The notes beneath the pieces were generated by a model. That model searched no databases. It worked only from the letters and a program-made list of their open reading frames with translations, and was not told the DNA's origin. The position numbers were made by a program, and so were the translations under genes. Positions 9,529-20,524 of a DNA stretch of 64,000 nt are shown here, piece after piece. The stretch's first letter is position 1, and each line of letters starts with the position of its first letter. The stretch spans positions 33,236,062-33,300,061 of the forward strand of contig CM046350.1 in NCBI GenBank assembly GCA_025403435.1, read 5' to 3'. Source of the stretch: Artocarpus heterophyllus (taxonomy: Eukaryota > Streptophyta > Magnoliopsida > Rosales > Moraceae).

Positions 9529-11024
9529 GACGGTGTTGAAAAGAAAAAAACGGATTCATTAAAAGGGCATTTGGTACCTACATTACAAAGTTCTCAACAA
9601 TTATAGTAAAAAACAAAGAGTTATTATAGTGTAAACCTTTTATATGTTATAGTACTTTTTAAATCATATAATTTTCGATTCTAATTGGTTTGGTAGACGC
9701 TCTATAATTTAGCATACAACTAATTGATAAATCATGTTTTGGAATCAAAATTTGATACTTGTGTAATTATTTGAAGGAGATTTCTTGATAAATATTCTTG
9801 AAATTACTACTGGTAGGTGTTTGTTTTTCATCCATCTTATTGTAGAAAAAAAAAATTTATTATAACCATATTTAACCACCCAAAAACATGAGAGGAATAC
9901 CCTTTCAAGAAACAGCCATACAGCTGTTACATGGGGCATGCACTCCATGGAGAATTGCAGGAACGAGGCAGCCCAAGAAGCGACGTGGCAGGAGGGAAAC
10001 TACAGTTTACAAAATAGGCTTTGAAAATTGAAAGTATTCAAATGATGTCCACAAACTCCGTACACCTTTCACGAGCTTAAAACACAAGAATGTTTCATTC
10101 ACGGGTAAGAGCAAAAAGAAAAAAAAAATTAGGGAAAAAACACAGAAAAAAAATTTTAAAAAATCTCTCTTTGACTTATTTTGACCAATATTATCCTTAC
10201 CTAGAACTAACCATTAAACCTTTATATTTGAATAGAAAATTCAAAAGTCCAAAATTCAAATATATACATATATATTACAGCTTGTTTGATGGAGGGAAAA
10301 TGGAAGGAAAAATAGAGTAACATTGTTTATCTTATCTATATTCGTTTTTGGACTATTCAAACTCTTCATCTTTAGATGTAGTCGGGTATAGTTTAACTGT
10401 TAGACTATATATACAACGACTTATCTTATCTATATTCATTACTTATATGACAGTGATTTTCATATTTTAGTATTCTATCCAATCTGTAATAAATGTTACT
10501 TTTATTCTTTCTTTTTCTTTTTTCATTTATTTTTCTTTCTTTAAGGGCATCTCTAATCTATATCATCAAAATAGTGTAATTTTCATAGCAAAATGATGAA
10601 ATCGTATTAAATAGTAACTTCATCTCTAGCCAATTATGCCATTTTTAACACACAAAAAAAAACTCTCAGTATATATTTTATCTCATTTTTACACTACTTT
10701 TTACTAATTTCTTCTATTTATCTATTCCCTACAATTGATAAACTTACAAAAAAAGAAAAAGAAAAAGGAAAAAGACCAATGGCTTTTTATGAAATCTGGC
10801 ATGCTACTGTTCCTTTCCCACCTTCACGCTGTGTTTTGGGGAAAATTTAGCATGGTGTTGGAGAAGAACCCAGTGCCAAATTGGTGTTTATTCCCCAAAA
10901 AAATAGCTTTAGTGGGAGACGCTCTTATTTTTATTATTTTAAGATATGTTTATTTTATTATATTATTTTAAGATGTGTGCATTTACTATTATAGATCATG
11001 GTATATATATATATATAACAAGTA
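9529..11024. other. A+T-rich spacer, no gene seen
   Basis: About 1.5 kb lies between the Tat-like LTR and the target duplication of element C. Short open frames have no recognisable domain and are biased by A-runs (10090-10320). A possible MITE is listed separately. A (TA)n run lies just before the C insertion (about 11001-11016). Confidence 0.5.
10543..10926. mobile_element. possible MITE with short degenerate inverted ends
   Basis: The left end AAGGGCATCTC and the right end GAGACGCTCTT are imperfect inverted repeats (about 9 of 11 positions pair). They enclose about 380 bp of non-coding A+T-rich DNA. The size and the GGGCATCTC-type end resemble non-autonomous DNA transposons of plants. I could not find a convincing target duplication, so this is tentative. 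Confidence 0.3.
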
Positions 11025-11029
11025 GAATA
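11025..11029. repeat. target site duplication GAATA, left copy
   Basis: GAATA directly precedes the TGTTGG start of the C 5' LTR and recurs at 32584-32588 after the TAACA end of the 3' LTR. The match ties together two LTRs 21 kb apart as one insertion. Confidence 0.92.
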
Positions 11030-11497
11030 TGTTGGATTTAAATCCAATATATGGGCTAAATATATTAAATAAATGTGTATTAAAGGCTATCAATAAGGTT
11101 AGCCCAATTAAAAGTGATCAATTTGGGTTTTGGGCTTTTAATATATCATTAAGTGTTGGCCTCCATGTGTAAAGACCAAAATATAATTACTGATTCTATG
11201 ATAGGTTAAATTGGTAATTAAGGATAACTATTAGGGTTTAGCAGTTATATAAAGGAGTTGTGGTCCCGAAATCAGTATGTACGTTATTTTTTTTATTCCC
11301 CATCTATAGAGAAATTACAGAGGCAAACTTTGAAGGAGGACTTACCTACTAGACTTGAAAGATTCTCAACCTATAGACTCTGAAATCACATCACACCTAT
11401 GGATTCAGGTTAGCTTCTACATCTTATTAATTATCTCAGTGATTTGACATGGATGATTCTGGGTGATGATAGTCTTTATCATAATTTTGTTCTAACA
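11030..11497 (+). repeat. 5' LTR of copia C
   Basis: A 468-bp LTR, TGTTGGATTTAAATCC...TTCTAACA. A TATA box, TATATAAA, lies at 11246-11253, placing transcription start in the right half of the LTR. It pairs with the 464-bp LTR at 32120-32583, and a minus-strand relative is at 39434-39765. Confidence 0.93.
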
Positions 11498-11499
11498 AG

Positions 11500-11511
11500 T
11501 GGTAGCTAGAG
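11500..11511 (+). promoter_or_regulatory. degenerate primer binding site of copia C
   Basis: TGGTAGCTAGAG follows the LTR end by two bases. It resembles TGGTATCAGAGC (initiator Met-tRNA complement) with a substitution and an extra base. Confidence 0.7.
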
Positions 11512-13252
11512 TGTCTTCATGTTAAATAATTGGGAATAAAAAATTTTCTAGATGTGATTCTCGTAGAAAAATTCTCAAATTTAATAATCTATTGTTTCTT
11601 TAAAATTGTTGAATTTGAGGATAATTATTTGAAGAATTTTGGGGGTTTAATGTTTTATGGAATATATATATTCGGTTGAATTTGGTTTATGTATATACAT
11701 ATATAGAGTTTGAGAATTCGTTTGAATTGGGTTTATGATTGATTCGATTCAATTATATGATTGGGTTTATATATGGGTATGAATGTTTGGCCGGCGGCTA
11801 GCCCTGCCACCGCCAACGTCGGTGGCTTCTAGACGCGACCGAAAGGCTATGCCCGTCGGAGGACAGAGGATGGCCGTCAAGGCTGCTTGGTTGCTGCACT
11901 CTTCTCGTTGGGGTCAAAAGAACCTTGGGAAGTTTTGGGCTTAGGCCCTGAACATTTAGAGAGGTCAAAGGGCCCGTGACCAGCAATGCCACCAGGGGTT
12001 AAACCCCTAGGTGACCAGAGAGTAATAAAAAAAAAATTAGGAGACTTTAAGGGTTTTCGTCGGCCAGCAATAAAAAAAAAAAATTAGGAGACTTTAAGGG
12101 CTTTTGCTGGTGGCTTGCCCTGCCACCGCCGACGTCAGCCTTGTCTAGGCGTGACTATCTGGCCGCACCAGAAGGAAGCTGGCACGGCCTCTGGTCATGG
12201 CAACATAGGGAAAATGGCGGCATAAGGCCGCCACATAAAGAATATAAAAAAATAAAAAAAATAAATAAGGGGTTTGGGGCTGTTGGCCGGCAGCTGGTCT
12301 TGTGACCACCAATGTTGGCCCCGTTCGGTTGTAGCCTCTAGGCGCTGGCCAAAAAATGGCCGCGGCAGATGCAGAGGCAACCTGCATGATTCTCACCCAA
12401 GGGGTCGAAAGACCCCTAGGTTTTCTTTGGGGGAGGGTCTAGGCCATTTAGCTTCTCTACACAGGCCTAGTTGGGCTCGTGATCGGTTATGACCCAAGGG
12501 TTAAACCCCTGGGTTACGAAATCCAAAAAAAAAAAAAAACCCTAAGGGATACACGGGCTAGTTGGGCCTATGATTGGACAATGGGGCCCATGAGAGGTAA
12601 AGTCACCAGGGGTTAACCCCTGGATGACACGAATAAAAGAAAAAAGGAAGGAAATAAGGGGGGCTAGGATAGGATCTGTGTTGGGTCTCCGTCTAGCCTC
12701 GACCTAGTCAAGGTTGACTAGTCAAGTTGACCAGTTGACTTTTGACCAAAATTTTTTATTTTTTAATTTTGGTCATTTTTGGTGCAATTTTAAATTCAAA
12801 TATTGATATTTTATATATTTTTTGAGATGAATTAATTAAAGCAACATGTCACCAAAGTGGCCTTTTTTGTAGAAATTAATTTGTCTTGAAATATAAACGA
12901 CTGTGACCATGTAACTTATGTGAATATTGACCGGCCCAAAAGAATGCAATATCTAACAGAATTGCATGTACACCTGTGGTGATAAACACTTGCTGATTAT
13001 TCAGTTTTACATGTGAACAATAAATCGGCCCAAAGGAAGATTTATTGTTTGACATGTTCTTATTGTCAGTGTTTGATTTCTACACCAAGATATTACTTAC
13101 AAGTTAATATTTCTATCCAAAGACTAAATATTAATGGAGTGCTCGATATCTTGAGATGGGTTACCTTTATTTGGATTTGTTATTGTTATTTTGGATTCTT
13201 ATGTGAGCTTGTTTTGGGTTTGTTCGTTTTGTTCTCTAATTTAGCTATTAGT
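11512..13252 (+). other. copia C leader with GC-rich palindrome modules
   Basis: This is about 1.7 kb of non-coding leader. From about 11790 to 12720 it is unusually GC-rich compared with its surroundings. It consists of three or four degenerate modules: a GC block around CCCTGCCACCGCC, a strong palindrome, and an A-run. A 12-bp phrase TTAGGAGACTTT is repeated at about 12037 and 12084. After 12720 the sequence becomes A+T-rich up to gag. I see no open frame with domain content. Confidence 0.75.
11994..12623. repeat. four strong hairpin palindromes in copia C leader
   Basis: Four related palindromes are present: AGGGGTTAAACCCCT (11994-12008, flanked by CACC and GGTG); AGGGGTCGAAAGACCCCT (12400-12417, a stem closed by a GAAA tetraloop); AAGGGTTAAACCCCT within a longer imperfect stem (12492-12514); and CCAGGGGTTAACCCCTGG (12606-12623, a perfect 18-bp palindrome extended by GTCA and TGAC). 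Confidence 0.85.
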
Positions 13253-13630
13253 TCTGCCTCTAATATTACTGCCAACATCAATTCAATCCCTATGCTGAAT
13301 GGTAGCAACTTCAAATCATGGCAAGAGAACCTCCTTATAGTTCTCAGAGTCAGGGATCTCGACCTTGCGTTAAGGGTTCCTTCTCTTGCAACTCTTACAG
13401 ATAAGAGTTCCTTTGATTAAAAGAGAGACATGGAAAGGTGGGAGAAGTCAAATCACATATGTATGATAATCATGAAGAAGGCCATTCCAAAAGCATTCAA
13501 GGGCACTATATCGGAAACGATAAAGACAGCCAAAGAGTTCCTCGAAGACATTGAGAAGAGATTTGCCAAAAATGAAAAGGCTGAAATAAGTACACTTTTG
13601 GCAAGCCTCATCTCAATGAGATACAAAGGT
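13253..13630 (+). pseudogene. copia C gag, N-terminal part
   Basis: The gag homology starts near 13253 (SASNITANINSIPMLNGSNF) and contains the copia gag phrase NGSNFKSWQENLLIVL. The expected start Met is not at that position; the nearest in-frame ATG is at 13013. A stop at 13418 interrupts it, and homology continues (ERWEKSNHICMIIMKKAIPK, then FLEDIEKRFAKNEKAE, ASLISMRYKG). It ends near 13630, where element B begins through a templated junction. No zinc knuckle or protease from C remains. Confidence 0.8.
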
Positions 13631-13638
13631 GGGCAACC

Positions 13639-13685
13639 AAGAACAAAATGATAGCGGCTTGGGACAAAGCTATCATTTTGTTCTT
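13639..13685. repeat. 17-bp inverted repeat at the C/B deletion junction
   Basis: The arms are 13639-13655 (AAGAACAAAATGATAGC) and 13669-13685 (its exact reverse complement), with a 13-bp loop. The right arm is native B reverse-transcriptase sequence (RDRKNKMIA on the minus strand). The left arm is an inverted copy placed between B and C gag, next to a few filler bases. This is the form of a templated insertion made during end-joining repair. Confidence 0.85.
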
Positions 13686-14354
13686 CCTATCCCGAAAGAT
13701 CTGGATACCAAGAACAAAATTAGCCTCACCTAAGTTCTTTATGTCAAACTGCATAGTCAACCATAATTTGACCGATGACAATGCCCTAATGTCATGGCCA
13801 ATTAGCATAATGTCATCTACATAGAGCAGTAGAAAAACCACCTTCCCATCCTTAATGTGTTTATAAACATATGGCTCATCCATATTTTGTAAGAACCCAT
13901 AAGTCTTGATCACCTAATCAAATCTTATGTTCCAAGAACGAGAAGCCTGCTTAAGTCCATAAATTCACTTTAGCAGCTTACAAACCTTACCCTCTTGACC
14001 CTTGACCTTGAACCCGTTTGGTTGTTCTATATAAATAGACTCATCAAGATATCCATTTAGAAAAGCTGTCTTAACATCCATTTGCCAAATCTTGTAGTCT
14101 AGAGCGGCAACTATGGACAAGAGAATCCAGATGGACTTAAGCATGGCTACAGGCGAAAAGGTTTCCTCGTATTTGATTCCTTCCTTTTGCATGTAACCCT
14201 TAGCTACTAGTCTAGCCTTAAAGGTTTCAACCTTTCCACCTACTCCTATTTTCCTCTTGTAGATCCACTTACATCCTACGGGTTTTACCCCTTTGGGAAG
14301 ATCCACAGGCTCCCAGACCTGATTAGTCTCTATAGAATTCATCTCTGTGTTCAT
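13656..14354 (-). pseudogene. copia B reverse transcriptase, truncated
   Basis: The open frames at 13965-14354 and 13608-13913 form one RT domain on the minus strand. Visible are the entry segment ([20 protein letters not shown]), [20 protein letters not shown], the catalytic-Asp motif [20 protein letters not shown], and the intact active-site box LLLYVDDIMLIG. A stop replaces one residue just before IYGLKQ. The domain ends after NKMIALSQA at the junction, so the connection to RNase H is lost. Confidence 0.88.
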
Positions 14355-15330
14355 GGCCTCTGTCTAGAGTTTCGAATCAACATCCTCCATAGTGTCTGCA
14401 TAAGTATAAGGATCCCTGTCATGTTCATCTAGTTAAGCCAAAAAGGCCTTCCCATTGAACATATACCTCTCGGGTTGACGCCTGATCCTCCTACTACGTC
14501 GAAGCCCCTTAGGTTGTTGTTCAGGTTCGTTTGGTCTTTTTACACTGATCAGAATGGTTTTATTCAGAACCGCTAGAGTGATTGAATCACCCCTTAACTC
14601 CTCAAGCACCACTTTGCTTTGAGGCTTAAAGTCGTCCATGTAACTCTCCTCAAGGAAAGTTGCATTAGTTGAAACCACAACTTTATTTTCCTTTGGGTTA
14701 TAGAAATAACCACCTCTAGTCCATTTTGGATATCCTACAACTATTCAAACTTCCGAACGTCCTTCCAACTTATTTGCATTCTTAAACATGACATGAGCTA
14801 GACATCCCTATATGCGAATATGGTTTAAGGATGTCTACCTACCCGTCCACGACTCGTGAGGAGTTTTAGGGACCTATTTTGAAGGAACATTGTTCAAAAG
14901 ATAAGATGCGGTTTGTAGTGCATATCCCTAAAAGGACAAAGGCAATGATGAATAACTCATGATGGACCTGACCATGTCTAATAAAGTCCTATGCCTTCTC
15001 TCTGCTACGCCATTCTATTGCGGGATGCCCGACGCAGTCAAATTGGATAAAATCCCATTCTCTAATAAGTGTCCCAAGAACTCATCAGAAAGGTATTCAC
15101 CACCTCGATCGGATCGAAGTGCCTTTATAGGTTTACCCAATTGCTTTTTCACTTCAGCCCGAAACTCCCTGAGCTTGTCAAAAGTTTCGCTTTTGTGGTG
15201 CATTAGGTACACATTCCCATATCTTTAGTAATTGTCGATAAAAGTGACGAAGTACTCATACCCTCCTCATGTCTGGATGTTCATCGGTCCACAAACATCA
15301 CTATGCACAAGTTCTAGAATCCCTTCGGCC
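14355..15330 (-). pseudogene. copia B integrase and linker
   Basis: The integrase core is at 15015-15330 (catalytic Asp context ALRSDRGGEYLSDEF; the NGVAERRNRTL motif with the catalytic Glu follows after a stop near 15015). The C-terminal linker at 14433-14678 has the RRSRRIRRQPERY patch typical of copia integrase-RT junctions. Integrase would insert the cDNA into chromosomal DNA. Stops break the frame in several places. Confidence 0.82.
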
Positions 15331-16793
15331 CTATTGCCTTTAGACCCGAATCGTCTTTTGGTCATTTTACCCTCTAAACAAGATTCACATTGAGGTATAG
15401 ATTTCACTTTTAAGTGACTTAAAGGTCTATCCCTTACCAACCTTTAAATCCTATTATTCAGGTTAATATGACCAAGGCGCAAATGCCAAAGATAAGTCTT
15501 AATAGAGTGAGAAGTTTTAAGTCTTTTAGAGTTATTATCATTCATCTCAGCATTAAGTAGTAAGCCCATCTTAGGTTTGGTAAAATATAGATTATTTTGC
15601 ATCCATCTAGAATAGATAAAAGATTTGTTTTTACAAATCACTACTTTATTATTAAAAGAAACCAAATAGGAGTAGTTAAATAAACAAGCTACAGAAATTA
15701 AATTCCTTTTAAATTTAGGAACATAAAAACAATCTCATAAAATTAAATTCCTATAATTATCAAAATAAAGATGGATGTCTCCCATGCTTCCGCTAAGACC
15801 AAGGATCCATCGCTCATCCGAAGCATGAAGTCTTCATGAAGCAAACTTCTCGTTTCTTTCAAACCCTGTAGAGAAACACAAACATGATTAGTTGCACCAG
15901 AATCTATGACCAAATGTCACTGGATTCCTCAACCAAACAAGTTTCTAAATACAGAAGATCACACCTACCTCCTTTTGAAAAGAAGTCCTTGCAATTCTTC
16001 TTTATATGCCCAACCTTCCTACAAAAGAAGCACTTAAGCTTCTTTAGGTTCTTCTTCTTCTTCTTCTTTTTCTTGCTCTTGTTGTTAGCAGGAACAAAAG
16101 ACTTTCCATTTTTGACCCGTTGCTTCTTTCCAATCCTTGAGTTGGGATTGGAAATAGAAGCAGCTACCAAATTGGCCCGCCACCAATGGGAGACTCCTTG
16201 ATTAGCAGTTCAAACTCTTGTAGCTGTTTCATCAGCTCTGTTAAGGTCATATCCCGCCTATTGCTCAAATTAAAAGTAGCTCTAAATAGAATAAACTCCT
16301 TAGACAGAGTCTCAAAGACCATAGTCATCTGAGTTTCAGCATTGATGTCGGCTCCATTGGGTTGAGCCTCCGTGAGGTAACCCATGACCAACATCATGTG
16401 CTTCTTTATAGACATCCCTGGCCTCTGCTTACAATTTAAGAGTTTTCGAAGTGCCTTTTGCTGCTTTGTTTGGGCCTAGTCTCCAAACATGTCTTTAAGA
16501 TTATTCAAGATTTGCTTCGCAGTCTCATAATCTTCATGTTGAGCCTGCAGCACGTTGTTCATGCTGGCCATAACATAGTAGTAGGCCTAATCATTTGCAT
16601 CTTTCCAGCAATCGTACGCCTGAAATTGCTCATTAGTGGAATCTTCCATAGGCTCGGGAGGACAAGGGGTTGTCAGCACAAATTTTAGTTTCTCAAAGTA
16701 GAGGACGATATCCAGGTTCTATTTCCAATCATTATAATTCTCTCCGGTTAATTGGTTTTTGTCAAGTATCAAAGATAAAACATTTTTAGACAT
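15331..16793 (-). pseudogene. copia B gag-protease-preintegrase
   Basis: The start codon is conserved at 16793. Gag pieces appear in different frames: QTNGADI-like capsid text at 16164-16415 (MSIKKHMMLVMGYLTEAQPN) and the zinc knuckle CFFCRKVGHIKKNC at 15970-16020, where the conserved Gly after the second Cys has become Arg. GAG-pre-integrase text (YLWHLRLGHINLN) is at 15444-15665. It is more broken than copy A, with multiple stops and small indels, including a lengthened lysine run near 16050. Confidence 0.85.
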
Positions 16794-18489
16794 TTTTAAT
16801 CTACAATAAAGAATCAAATACCAAACATAAGCAAACATACAACAATAATTTAGTAAGATAACACAATTATGTAAAAACATACAAATGTGTTTATGTGTCG
16901 AAACCTTAAAAATATCACAACCTTACAATGATAATTCCCAACTCAGAATTCAACAAGCTCCTAGGGAGTCATGCCAAATTCAATTAGGAACACGGATCCC
17001 TTCCTGATTAATATATGTCATCCAGGACCTATATGATCCAGCAAAAATTAATAATTGTTTCTTTGGCCATTAATTTTATTAATAGAGCTCCTAGGGGAGG
17101 TTAATAATAAAATTAACATGAGTGTATAACTATCGTTTCAATATTTATCCTTAATTTATAATCACCACCTAGGGGTGTGTAACCATAAATCATGCTAAAA
17201 TACCTTATCTACTCGGAGATCTAATTTGGTACATGATAGAAATCCCTTCCTAGGGGTTGGGACTATCATGTTCTTCCTGTGGACCAACGATGGAGGCCTT
17301 AGGTCCTCTCATTGAAAACCTTCTCCCACTCAATCTTTTATAACCAAGGTTCCATTTTAAAAGACATGCCTGAATAATTTTAATTGAGCGGTACTCCTTA
17401 TTCTATATGGCATGTTATCAATATACATGGTAAATCATATTATTATGTAGACAAGCAAAACAATCAAGCAAAGATACAAGCAAAATAATAATAAATAACG
17501 TAATATTATGGTTCCACCCTAGAGAATAGAAAACAAAGATTACAAGAGAATAACCGAAACATATTATCGATTCTTCATCCTTGAATCTCCAAGTTGTATT
17601 CTTCTTCATGTAATACCCATCTACAAATCTTCAATTCCGTATGAATCAAATACTTCAAATTTTCGGTCATATCTAAATTTAATATTTCTTATAATTGTAC
17701 TAAAAATAACATTAAAATTGCATGAAAAACTGCACCTTTTTTGGAAAAATTTTCCAACTCTTTGCCAGCAAGCCGATATGTGTGATCGAGCTGCCGGTCA
17801 TGACCCAGCGGCCTGCCGATCTTCACAGTCGGCCTGCCGAACTAGAAGTTTGGCCTGTTGCCAGAGCCACCTAATTTTTGCCCCGATGATGGCCTGCCAA
17901 ACCTCACGTTTGGCTTACCGATCTACGACCATCAGCCTGCCGAACTTAAGGGTTTGGCATGCCGACCGATCAAAAACCACCATTTTTTAGAAAATACAAT
18001 TTTTAATGTAATTTATCAATTTATTTTCAACAATTCAAAAACATAAAGTTAAAGACTCAAGAAATACCTGGGAGTGCTATCATCCATCTTCTAGATCCGC
18101 CTTCTATATTCGTCTTCTCTAAATGATTATTTAATTAAAAAATTCTTATAAATTTAAAATTAAAGAATAATTCCTAGACGGAGATGATAGTTCGCCATCT
18201 AATTACATGAAAAACCTAGATACACATTTTAACCTTTAAGGAACCATAACCGGTGTTAATTAATTAATTAATAAATAATTAAATAATTAATAAATAATTA
18301 AATAATAATTTATTCAACCATAATTAATTAATAAGAATTCACCATATAATCCATGACAACATATAAGATTATATAGAAACCTAGAATGTCAACTCTTTAT
18401 AAAATTAAATTCAAGTATATGAGAGATCAAGATCACATAATTTACACATATAGCACGATCACAAACTCGTAAATTTACATAAAAACCAT
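16794..18489 (-). other. copia B leader with decayed palindrome array
   Basis: It is colinear with the leader of A. The palindrome array at 17758-17976 is recognisable but eroded, mostly CpG to TpG or CpA (for example TTTGGCCTG and CTGCCAAAC forms). The stretch 18240-18310 has an expanded TTAATTAATTAATAAATAATTAA run that is shorter in A. Confidence 0.7.
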
Positions 18490-18502
18490 GGCTCTGATAC
18501 CC
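18490..18502 (-). promoter_or_regulatory. primer binding site of copia B
   Basis: The minus strand reads GGGTATCAGAGCC, one substitution from the initiator Met-tRNA complement in copy A, and sits at the same distance from the LTR end. Confidence 0.85.
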
Positions 18503-18504
18503 AT

Positions 18505-20524
18505 TGTTGGAAAAATAGTACGTAGCAGAATTTTAAAAATTTTATATTAAAATATTTTTTAAAACACAAGTTCGACATGTCATATGTATAAATTAACTAG
18601 ATCTTACTAACTTCTGTGTGCCGAAAAGCTCCTGCAATCAGTAAAGAGAAGTAACGTTCCAAAAGGACCCCAACCAACTGGTCTTCTTTGCTATTCTCTA
18701 TCCATGATCGGAGTGAGTGTGGGCTTACACATGCAGCTCTTCCACCACGTGACTATCCTTCCAACCAATTGAGAGAACCCAAAGCTAGTGTTTATGATTT
18801 GTGAACAAGAGCTCTCAAGGAGTTTCAAAATCTCACAAATAGAGTATCACTCTTAATCTCTCAATTAATCTAAATAATAGTGAGACTCACTCCCTTTTTA
18901 TAGAGGTTGGGCTCTGGAGTCAGTCTTTATCAGATAATGCCTTAAAATTCAAATCAGAAGTAAATTCAGATCAATATCTGATGAAATCTGAGTGAAACAT
19001 GTGATCTTTTTATCGGGTGATAGGCAAGCCGATCTGTCTAATAGACATACTGAACTTGCCCCAACGATAAGCCGAACTTGAGGATCAGCATGCTGAACTA
19101 TTGATAAAAATCTCAACGAATCTTTCATTTTCCACCCAAGATTCTATAGGATAAAGTCTCAGTTTTAATTCAAATAACCCAATAGAAAAGTTTTCTAATT
19201 AAAACAACTTTATCTAGATAATCTCAAAGAAAATAAATGAATTCCTAATAATTCAACAAGATTATCTTGAATTAATTCAAAATTAATCAAACCGATAAAC
19301 AGACATGAATTATCTTATAACGGTAATTTAACAAGTTTATCTTGAATTAATTTTATCACAAAATTAATTCAACCAATAAACAGATATGAATTATTTGATT
19401 CTTTTGAATTTCAACTAATCTAATAAATCTGACATAAGTCACCATTTATTAGAAAAGCATGTTGTATTGTTATAGGATTTTGTGAGCTAGCAAATGGGAC
19501 CTGATAGACCTATATAGTTCAAGCTCCTGATAATTATGAAACCCAATATCCTAGTTATACATTTCATAATTATCAACTTCAACGCTACTCCTCTAAAAGC
19601 TTGGAGCTGCACTCTCGAACTACATAGAATTATGAAGCCCATATAGCTAAGTCTCCATGACATATCATAGTGTATCGTATCCCCATAGGCTTATCCATAA
19701 TCGGCTTAAGGATAAGTTCTGTCGTACCTTTCTGATTATTTTTATCTTATGTTCTATTATCTCACCATCGGAAAACTTACCATCCAAAGACAATATACCA
19801 TTTGGTTACACCTATGTATCTAAATGATTGAGTACTCTAGTTTTCAATTACAGGATAACGCATATAAGAGGATATCACTACTCCTAAAGAGGAGCTATGG
19901 ATTCCATATCTATGAATAATACGTCTACGCTGTCTAAAGTCATGCCTATAGTGTATCGACATGCACTATTAAAATGTAGGTGTCACCCTTTGGTACATCA
20001 AAAGACACAAGTCAAGACAACAGGTCTACTATTCATCTCAAGATTAAGATACAACACAAATGATTGTCTAAAGTGAATTGATTTGCTAAGACAGAATTAT
20101 TAATCTAAATCAATTCACTGTATGTCCCGATCCAACAAATCGTTGCCTATGACAACGTGTCAATGTTTTTATTCACGGAGTCCACCTCCAATGGCCAAGA
20201 CAAATCATCTCTCAATAAGGATATAGACAACATAACAATCTTTACATGAATAATGCGCCCAACTTTATTCCCTCGATTGCGGATCTTATGATTTAGACCG
20301 TTACCTTAAGAATTGTGTCTTCTGCATAATCTATCCATCATATGCCCAATTCTTAAAGGTTTAGACTGACAGTCATAGAATTTTGTTTACTTAACATACA
20401 TTCAATGAATATGAACGTAAAGAGGACAAAATTTAGTATATAAATAATAAATATACTCTTTATTGATGAAAATGTATCTAAAAACCTATTACATTTTTAC
20501 TCCTTAGGGCATTCATGTCTAACA
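18505..20524 (-). repeat. 5' LTR of copia B
   Basis: A 2020-bp LTR with complete ends (TGTTGG...TCTAACA). A TATA box (TATAAAAA on the minus strand) lies near 18900. Host C sequence resumes directly at 20525. It aligns with the A, F and solo LTRs throughout. Confidence 0.92.

Larger units (their letters stand above)
13631..20524 (-). mobile_element. copia B, 3'-truncated, same family as A
   Basis: This minus-strand copia element is nested in C. From its 5' end it has an LTR (18505-20524), primer site (18490-18502), leader, gag, protease, GAG-pre-integrase, integrase and RT, and it stops within the RT domain at about 13656. RNase H and the 3' LTR are missing, and so is the part of host C from mid-gag to integrase. 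The right edge is a clean LTR end (TCTAACA at 20524); the left edge is a repair junction with a 17-bp inverted insertion. A single deletion after B's insertion explains both losses. Confidence 0.9.
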
